A stretch of 64,000 bases of DNA, from assembly GCF_016598485.1 (NCBI RefSeq), contig NZ_JAEMUW010000003.1, positions 186,001-250,000 on the forward strand, written 5' to 3'. The notes beneath the pieces were generated by a model. It was given only the letters and a program-made list of their open reading frames with translations. It was not told the DNA's origin and searched no databases. This DNA is from Micromonospora coerulea. Lineage in GTDB: Bacteria > Actinomycetota > Actinomycetes > Mycobacteriales > Micromonosporaceae. The position numbers and the translations under genes are program-made. The stretch's first letter is position 1. Every line of letters begins with the position of its first letter. Below are positions 59,151-64,000 of this stretch, piece by piece.

Positions 59151-59350
59151 CACGGCGCGGTGTTGTTCGGGATGGCGTTCATCCAGTTGTTCGCCTTGGT
59201 CAGGGCGAGCGTGGTGACCGCCATGGCGACCGCGACCAGCCCGAAGATGATCACCGCGGTCGGCACCGGGCTGTCGCCCCGGTCGGCCTCCCGGCGCAAC
59301 TCGGCCAGCCGGTTGACCACCGCGGTGTGCAGGTAGGTGTAGAGGTACAT
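59150..59350 (-). CDS. Flp-type pilin/small Tad membrane protein
   Basis: 66 residues: MYLYTYLHTAVVNRLAELRR, then EADRGDSPVPTAVIIFGLVA VAMAVTTLAL and a polar end. Size, a single helix after a Gly-containing processing-like site (RGDSPVPTAVIIFG) and position directly after tadC indicate the major Flp pilin subunit or an equivalent small Tad protein. It lacks the usual G/E-Y cleavage motif, so the exact maturation site is uncertain. Confidence 0.75.
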   Translation of the reverse strand: MYLYTYLHTAVVNRLAELRREADRGDSPVPTAVIIFGLVAVAMAVTTLALTKANNWMNAIPNNTAP

Positions 59351-59373
59351 GGCCTTCTCCTTCTCGGTTGGGT

Positions 59374-60237
59374 TCACAGACGGGCGACGAACGGATAGAC
59401 GGCGAAGCCGAGGAGCACGAAGACCAGCAGCGAGCCGGGGATGTCCAGCCGGCTGGTCACCCCCTCGGCCCGGGCCAGGTTGTCGGTGCGGATCTGGTCG
59501 CGCAGCGAGTCGGCCCGGCTGCGCAGCGTCTTGTGCACCTGCGCCCCCTCGCTGCCCGAGGAGCGCATGATCGCGCCCACGTCGCCCAGCTCCGCAATGC
59601 CGATCCGCCCGGCCAGCTCCTGCAACTCGTCCCACGGCGAGTGCATCTGCAACTGAGCGATCCGCAGCGACTCCCGGATCCGGTCGAAGACCCAGCCGTC
59701 GCAGACCGCCGCCGCGCGCTCCAGCGACTGCACCGGGCCGTGCGCCGCGGAGAGCTGCAACGCCACCAGGTCGAGATAGGTGCAGACCGCCTGGCGGAAC
59801 TCGTCCCGCGCGGCGTCCGCCCGGGCCAGCACCGAGCGGTGCGCGAGCAGGCCGGCGACCAGCGCCATCCCCAGGCTGCCCAGCACCGGTACGACCAGCG
59901 GCACCGCCACTCCGCCGGCGAAGAGCACGGCCGACGCCAGCCCTGGCGTGGCGAAGCCGACCAGCGCGGAGAGCAGCACCGAGAGGGCGTACTGCTCGGG
60001 GGTCCGGTCGATCAGGGCGAGCTGCCGGTGCGGCGGACGCAGCCAGCGGGAGAACCCGCCCAGCCAGTCCGGCCCGCCACCCGCGACTGGCGCCTGACCG
60101 GGCGGCTGGTGCAGCCGGCGCAGCGCCGGGGCGAGCGCCGGGGTGGCCGGCAGCGCCTCGCGCACCACCAGGAAGAGGCCCAGCCCGATCACCGCCCCAC
60201 CGACCACGGCGACGGCGAGTTGCCAGTTGAGGATCAC
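59374..60237 (-). CDS. tadC: TadC-like type II/IV secretion inner-membrane protein
   Basis: 287 residues with a GSPF (T2SS protein F) domain: DEFRQAVCTYLDLVALQLSA near residue 140, VFDRIRESLRIAQLQMHSPW and LRDQIRTDNLARAEGVTSRL, closed by a C-terminal helix LLVFVLLGFAVYPFVARL. N-terminal helices at 5-27 and around 85-125. GTG 60237. With TadB it forms the platform for pilus extrusion powered by TadA. Confidence 0.88.
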   Translation of the reverse strand: MILNWQLAVAVVGGAVIGLGLFLVVREALPATPALAPALRRLHQPPGQAPVAGGGPDWLGGFSRWLRPPHRQLALIDRTPEQYALSVLLSALVGFATPGLASAVLFAGGVAVPLVVPVLGSLGMALVAGLLAHRSVLARADAARDEFRQAVCTYLDLVALQLSAAHGPVQSLERAAAVCDGWVFDRIRESLRIAQLQMHSPWDELQELAGRIGIAELGDVGAIMRSSGSEGAQVHKTLRSRADSLRDQIRTDNLARAEGVTSRLDIPGSLLVFVLLGFAVYPFVARL

Positions 60238-60289
60238 CGTGACCGCCTTTCGATCCCGACCGCGGGGTCCGCAAGCTCACTCCTCGCGC

Positions 60290-61189
60290 TCACGCGATCG
60301 CCTCCTGGAGATCGGGGGCGGGCAGGAAGCGCGCCGGCCGGGGCGGCTGGCTCATCGACCGCACCCAGACCAGCAGCCCGATGAAGGTGCCGCCGAGCAC
60401 CGCCATCACCAACTGCCCGGTGACCGACCCGTACGGCTGCACGTACTCCCGGTTGACCAGGCCGTACGCGAGGGTGGCCAGGGTCATCCCGGTGAGGAAG
60501 CGGACCGCGAACCGGGGCTGGGTGCGCTTCGCCTCGATCTCCCGCCGGGTGGCCACCTCGGCCGAGGCGGCTGAGGCGATCGACCCGAGCACGTCGCCCA
60601 GCCGCTCGCCCCGGTCGGTCAGGTGCAGGATCAGCGCGGCCACCACCTGGTCGCAGACCGGGTCGCCGATCTCGTCGGCGAAGGCGAGCAGGGCGGCGCG
60701 GGCCAGCCAGCCGGCCTGGAGCCGGGCGGCCAGGGTGCGTACCTCTTCCTGGATCTCCTCCGGGGCGGTGGCGATGGTGCCGACGATGGCCTGCTGGAGG
60801 CCCTGCCCGGTGCCGGAGATGTCCTTGAGCCGGCGGGTCCATTCGCCGACCGCCTCGATCCGGGCGATGGCCCGCTGCTCGGCCCGGCCCACGGCGAACA
60901 GCCAGGGCACACCCGGCACCGCCAGGGCGACCAGCAGACCCACCACCGGCAGCCCGGTGAGCAGGAAGGCCAGGGCGCCTACCAGTACCGCGCCGCCGAG
61001 CAGCAGCTGGTGGGTGCGCCGCTCGCGCGGGCTGCTGCCGGAGCCGGTCCAGAGCCGGCGCAGGCCCCGGCCCCCGCCGGGCGTCGGCCCCGGCGGCCGG
61101 GTGGTGCCGACCAGCGCGACGACGGCCAGCACCACTCCGGCGACGCCCGCCGCCCCGGCGAAGAGCGCGATCAGCTCGAGAGTCGTCAT
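60290..61189 (-). CDS. tadB: TadB-like type II/IV secretion inner-membrane protein
   Basis: 299 residues, also a GSPF-domain protein. IARIEAVGEWTRRLKDISGT near residue 107, LQQAIVGTIATAPEEIQEEV, ADEIGDPVCDQVVAALILHL, then two C-terminal helices (LTGMTLATLAYGLVN and LVMAVLGGTFIGLLVWVRS). Lies 55 bp after tadA and 52 bp before tadC. Confidence 0.88.
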   Translation of the reverse strand: MTTLELIALFAGAAGVAGVVLAVVALVGTTRPPGPTPGGGRGLRRLWTGSGSSPRERRTHQLLLGGAVLVGALAFLLTGLPVVGLLVALAVPGVPWLFAVGRAEQRAIARIEAVGEWTRRLKDISGTGQGLQQAIVGTIATAPEEIQEEVRTLAARLQAGWLARAALLAFADEIGDPVCDQVVAALILHLTDRGERLGDVLGSIASAASAEVATRREIEAKRTQPRFAVRFLTGMTLATLAYGLVNREYVQPYGSVTGQLVMAVLGGTFIGLLVWVRSMSQPPRPARFLPAPDLQEAIA

Positions 61190-61244
61190 CGGGGGTCACC
61201 CTCCGCTCGTACCCGGGGACCCGGCCCACTGCGCGTGCCCACCG

Positions 61245-62777
61245 TTACCGCCGACCCAGTCGGGTGCGGCGGGGACGTCGCCAGGCGCCGGCGCCGGCCT
61301 CGACGAAGCGGGTCAGCAGCCGGGCGTCGTAGCCGACCCGGAGGAGCTGGTCCCGGATCCGCTCGGGCAGGTGGCGGGGCACCGCCCGGCCGTCCGGACC
61401 CGGCCCGAAGACCGTGGTGGTGGTGATCCGGTTGCCCTCGCCGACCCCGATCACCTCCTCCACGTGGGAGACGAACCGGTGCTTCCGGCCGCCGATCGCG
61501 GTCTCGTCCTCGACGGTGACGTAGACGATCAGATCCAGCGCGTTCCCGGCCATCCGGCGGGCCTGGTCGACCGTCATCTCCCGGCCGTGGGCCAGCGCCA
61601 GCTCGATGATCCGTTCGCTGACACCCGCCGGGGTACGGGCGTGGATGGTGCACAGCGAGCCCCGGCTGGTGGTCATCGCCTGGAGCATCGGCACGATCTC
61701 CCGGGACCGGACCTCGCCGACGATGATCCGCAGTACGCCCATCCGCAGCGAGACCGGGATCAGGTCGGCGATGCTCACCTCACCCGCCGGCCGGCCGTCC
61801 ATCCCGCGCTCGCCGTGCCCCTCCCGGGACTCGAAGCTCATTACCGCCCGGTGCTTGTGGCCGCGGCGGGCCGGCAGCAGCTCCCGGCTCTCCTCCAGCA
61901 GCACGTACGGCTCGTCCGGCGGAATCTCGTCCATCAGCGCCCGGATGACCGTGGTCTTCCCCGCCCCGGCCAGCCCGGCCACCATGATGTTCAACCCGGC
62001 CCGCATCGCGGCGCGGAGAAAGTCGCGCAGCAGCGGGTCGATCATCTCGTCCAGGTCGGGACGGCTGCCGGCGATGTCCTCCAGGCTGACGTCCAGCGTG
62101 TTGTGCTTGCGGATCACCGCGTACGGGCGGTGGCTGACCAGGAAGACGGCGGCGAGCCGGCTGCCGTCGGGCAGTTGCAGGTCCAGCGTCGGCTTGGCGG
62201 TGGAGAGCGACCGCTCGGTCGCGCCGGCCCGGCGGGCCGCCGCCTGGAGGATCTCCACCAGCTCGTCGTCGCTGTCGGCGATCGGTTCGACCCAGTCCAC
62301 GCCGCCGCCGTGCCGGGTGATCCGCACCTGGTCGCAGCCGAGGATGTGCACCTCCTCGATCGTGTCGTCGACGAGCAGCGTCTGGAGCCGGCCGAGGCCG
62401 ACCAGCTCGGCGGTCACCTGGTCGAGCAGCAGCCGTTCGGCGTCGGCGGCCATCGGCGTGCCGGCCCGGCGCACCGCGTCCGCGTACGCGGAGACCACCG
62501 CCACGGCGAGCCGGGCGCGCTCCACCTCCTCGGCGTCCGCGTCGAACTCCCGGCCGCGCTGCCACCGGGTGAGCCGTTCGCTCAGTTCCCGGCGCAGCTC
62601 GCGGACCACGGCGAAGTCCACCCGGGGGCGGGGCGGCGGCGCCGTCACCGGGGGCGGCGGCGCGACCGCCACGGCCGGCTGCTGGTACCGACCGTTCGGC
62701 GCGGTCAGCGGCGGGGCCGTCGAGGTGGCGCCCGGCTGCTGCCCGCGCGGGTCGTGGGAGACCGGCTCAAACCGCAT
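61245..62777 (-). CDS. tadA: TadA/CpaF pilus-assembly ATPase
   Basis: 510-residue secretion ATPase. Walker A is VAGLAGAGKTTVIRALM near residue 265. The CpaF Asp/His boxes follow: YVLLEESRELLPARRGHKHR, MGVLRIIVGEVRSREIVPML and TTSRGSLCTIHARTPAGVSE. The N-terminal domain has LLLDQVTAELVGLGRLQTLL VDDTIEEVHI. Start overlaps the tadZ stop by 11 bp. It powers assembly of the Flp pilus. Confidence 0.92.
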   Translation of the reverse strand: MRFEPVSHDPRGQQPGATSTAPPLTAPNGRYQQPAVAVAPPPPVTAPPPRPRVDFAVVRELRRELSERLTRWQRGREFDADAEEVERARLAVAVVSAYADAVRRAGTPMAADAERLLLDQVTAELVGLGRLQTLLVDDTIEEVHILGCDQVRITRHGGGVDWVEPIADSDDELVEILQAAARRAGATERSLSTAKPTLDLQLPDGSRLAAVFLVSHRPYAVIRKHNTLDVSLEDIAGSRPDLDEMIDPLLRDFLRAAMRAGLNIMVAGLAGAGKTTVIRALMDEIPPDEPYVLLEESRELLPARRGHKHRAVMSFESREGHGERGMDGRPAGEVSIADLIPVSLRMGVLRIIVGEVRSREIVPMLQAMTTSRGSLCTIHARTPAGVSERIIELALAHGREMTVDQARRMAGNALDLIVYVTVEDETAIGGRKHRFVSHVEEVIGVGEGNRITTTTVFGPGPDGRAVPRHLPERIRDQLLRVGYDARLLTRFVEAGAGAWRRPRRTRLGRR

Positions 62778-63609
62778 GGGGCGCCTCCGGTGCGGTCGGC
62801 GTGGCGGGGGCCCGCAGCTGAGCGGCCTCCGCCGGAACCGGCCAGGCCAGGCGGGCTCGGCGACGGTCTAGCAGCGCCCGGATCGGCACCTCCAGCGCGC
62901 CTGCCGCGCGCATCAGCGGCCGTCCGGCGCGCACGGTGCCGCCGAGGCCGAGCACGGCTGCGGTACGCGGATCGACCGGCAGCCGGGCGATCACCGGCAG
63001 CTGCAGCGCCTTGCTGATCTCGCTGGTGCCGTGCCCGTCGCCGACCACCAGCAGTCGCAGGGTGCCCGGTGGCACGCGGTGCTCGGCGAGGTCCCGCTCG
63101 ACGGCCCGGATGGTGGCCCGCGTGGCCGAGAGGTCGGGCAGCGTGGCCCGGGTGACCAGCAGCACCACCGCGGCGGCGCGGAGCACCGGCCATGGTGGGC
63201 TCGCGACCTGCAACCGTCCGCAGTCGACCAGCACGTCGTACGGCGGCGTGCCCTTCTCCAGCGCGCCGAAGAAGTCGGCGAACCGCTGCCACAGCGGGGT
63301 GACAGTGCCGGCCTGGGCCGGATCGACCACGCCGGGCAGCAGCAGCCGTTCCCGCCTCGGGGCGTCCAGGTCGACCAGCTGCGACCAGAAGGCGGTCTCC
63401 AGGCCGCCGTCGCGCAGCTCCCCGACGGCCAGTTCGCCGATGCCGCGCGGCCCGTCGAGCGCCCCGCCGAGGTAGCCGGCGAGGATCGAGCCGCCCGCCG
63501 GGTCGCACTCGGCCAGCACCAGCCGCCGGTGCCAGCTCAGCGTGGCGGCCAGCGCCGCGGTGGTGACGCCCGGCGACCCCTTCGCGGAGGCCAGGGCGAT
63601 GATCGCCAT
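62767..63609 (-). CDS. CpaE/TadZ-like ParA-family ATPase-like protein
   Basis: 280 residues of the MinD/ParA fold used for polar placement of Tad pili. The deviant Walker A is ALASAKGSPGVTTAALAATL at residues 5-24, with the Asp-containing VLAECDPAGGSILAGYLGG and the later YDVLVDCGRL strand. The basic/Pro C-terminus is short. ATG 63609 overlaps the upstream stop as TGATG. Start of the ATPase part of the tad operon. Confidence 0.85.
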   Translation of the reverse strand: MAIIALASAKGSPGVTTAALAATLSWHRRLVLAECDPAGGSILAGYLGGALDGPRGIGELAVGELRDGGLETAFWSQLVDLDAPRRERLLLPGVVDPAQAGTVTPLWQRFADFFGALEKGTPPYDVLVDCGRLQVASPPWPVLRAAAVVLLVTRATLPDLSATRATIRAVERDLAEHRVPPGTLRLLVVGDGHGTSEISKALQLPVIARLPVDPRTAAVLGLGGTVRAGRPLMRAAGALEVPIRALLDRRRARLAWPVPAEAAQLRAPATPTAPEAPHAV

Positions 63610-64000
63610 CAGGCCGCCTCGGTGAGCACGACCGCGATCCGGTCGTCGGCGGCCAGCGCCACCACGGCCGGCACGTCGCGTACGGCGAGCGCCAGGTAGA
63701 CCACCACGTCGTCGTTCTCCGGGGTGGCGGTGTCGATCACCGTGGCCTCGAACCGGGTGCCGCCGCTGCGCGCCGGGCCGTCCGCGCTGTCGTCCGGGGT
63801 GCTGACCAGGAGCAGCTTGTCCCCGGCGTGCAGCTTGCGGGCCGGCACCTGGCTCGGTTCGAGGCCGAGCGCGAGCTGCTGCTGGCCGGGGCCGAGCAGC
63901 GGGTCGTCGGTGAGCTGCCCCCGGGTCAGCAGCGTGCCGGGCGTCAACGCCACGGCGGTCCGCAGGCCGACCACCTCGTCCAGCTTGCCGGCCGGCACCG
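63609..64000 (-). CDS. SAF-domain protein, CpaB/RcpC-like (5' part outside window)
   Basis: The C-terminal 130 residues are visible. A SAF-type segment (AVALTPGTLLTRGQLTDDPL) with hydrophobic strands and ARKLHAGDKLLLVSTPDDSA matches CpaB/RcpC pilus-assembly proteins that act in the cell envelope. The end, VVALAADDRIAVVLTEAA, couples by TGATG to the tadZ-like gene. The signal/anchor lies beyond the window. Confidence 0.8.
   Translation of the reverse strand, partial: VPAGKLDEVVGLRTAVALTPGTLLTRGQLTDDPLLGPGQQQLALGLEPSQVPARKLHAGDKLLLVSTPDDSADGPARSGGTRFEATVIDTATPENDDVVVYLALAVRDVPAVVALAADDRIAVVLTEAA

Noticed and set aside
60381..63017. 878-codon rightward open frame across the tad genes
   Set aside because: Antisense of tadB, tadA and tadZ; those carry catalytic motifs and coupled starts.
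1..64000. CRISPR array, rRNA operon, complete insertion sequence or prophage
   Set aside because: No direct-repeat/spacer pattern, rRNA sequence, transposase or structural phage gene was found; the only mobile trace is the integrase fragment.

Overview
The window is very GC-rich DNA with dense genes, frequent GTG starts and many ATGA/GTGA/TGATG overlaps. It looks like a chromosomal segment of a filamentous actinomycete, most likely Micromonosporaceae (Micromonospora or a close relative). Support comes from bldC, DUF397/DUF5753-type genes, the fabG4-htdX/fadA2 arrangement, a purSQL-purF-purM purine region, an actinobacterial tad/flp pilus cluster and a carotenoid cluster with a B12-domain MerR regulator. 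The species assignment is inference from gene content.

Layout. 1-9.7 kb is lipid metabolism: a partial secreted N,N-dimethylformamidase-like protein; an acyl-CoA ligase, acyl-CoA dehydrogenase and SCP2 protein facing a TetR regulator with an overlapping triple half-site operator; a DedA protein; and htdX-fabG4-like genes facing fadA2. 9.7-13.9 kb holds a secreted beta-helix/PKD/beta-trefoil protein, small remnants and a fused, damaged ECF-sigma/membrane-protein gene. 13.9-26.7 kb is the purine region (purB, purS, purQ, purL, purF, purM), interleaved with a 2-phosphosulfolactate phosphatase-like gene, a surface protein with a Gly/Tyr-rich tail and an SCP-like gene. 26.8-28.2 kb is a compact two-gene RiPP locus: a radical SAM/SPASM maturase overlapping a precursor whose core is built of aromatic-X-X triplets. 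28.3-39.3 kb carries housekeeping and developmental genes (DUF3073, valine/leucine dehydrogenase, bldC, a PPOX-family protein, a methyltransferase, an Asp/Gly repeat protein, 3-hydroxyacyl-CoA dehydrogenase and enoyl-CoA hydratase). It also holds a substrate-binding lipoprotein whose two halves are in circularly permuted order.

39.3-42.3 kb is a decayed accessory patch with an integrase C-terminal fragment, small membrane proteins and a gene with an internal amber codon. It ends at a tRNA Glu-Asp-Phe cluster. 42.4-48.5 kb holds a polysaccharide deacetylase lipoprotein and the carotenoid genes (crtE-crtI-idi-merR leftward, crtB rightward) around one symmetric promoter. 48.5-56.6 kb is mixed: a serine hydrolase, a flavin disulfide oxidoreductase, a crotonase, a frameshifted XRE/DUF5753 gene with DUF397, an EamA transporter, a cobalamin riboswitch ahead of bluB, and a DUF2231-Rieske protein. 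56.7-64 kb is a leftward tad pilus operon (CpaB-like, TadZ, TadA, TadB, TadC, Flp pilin, three TadE/G-like proteins) ending with a LysM membrane protein.

How the parts connect. PurS, PurQ and PurL together make FGAM synthase, and PurF, PurM and PurB supply other steps of the same pathway. CrtE, CrtB and CrtI make a lycopene-type chain from prenyl precursors balanced by Idi, under a probable cobalamin-domain regulator; bluB, for the lower ligand of B12, is separately under a cobalamin riboswitch. The observations most worth following up are the triplet-patterned RiPP precursor with its maturase, and the circularly permuted binding protein.
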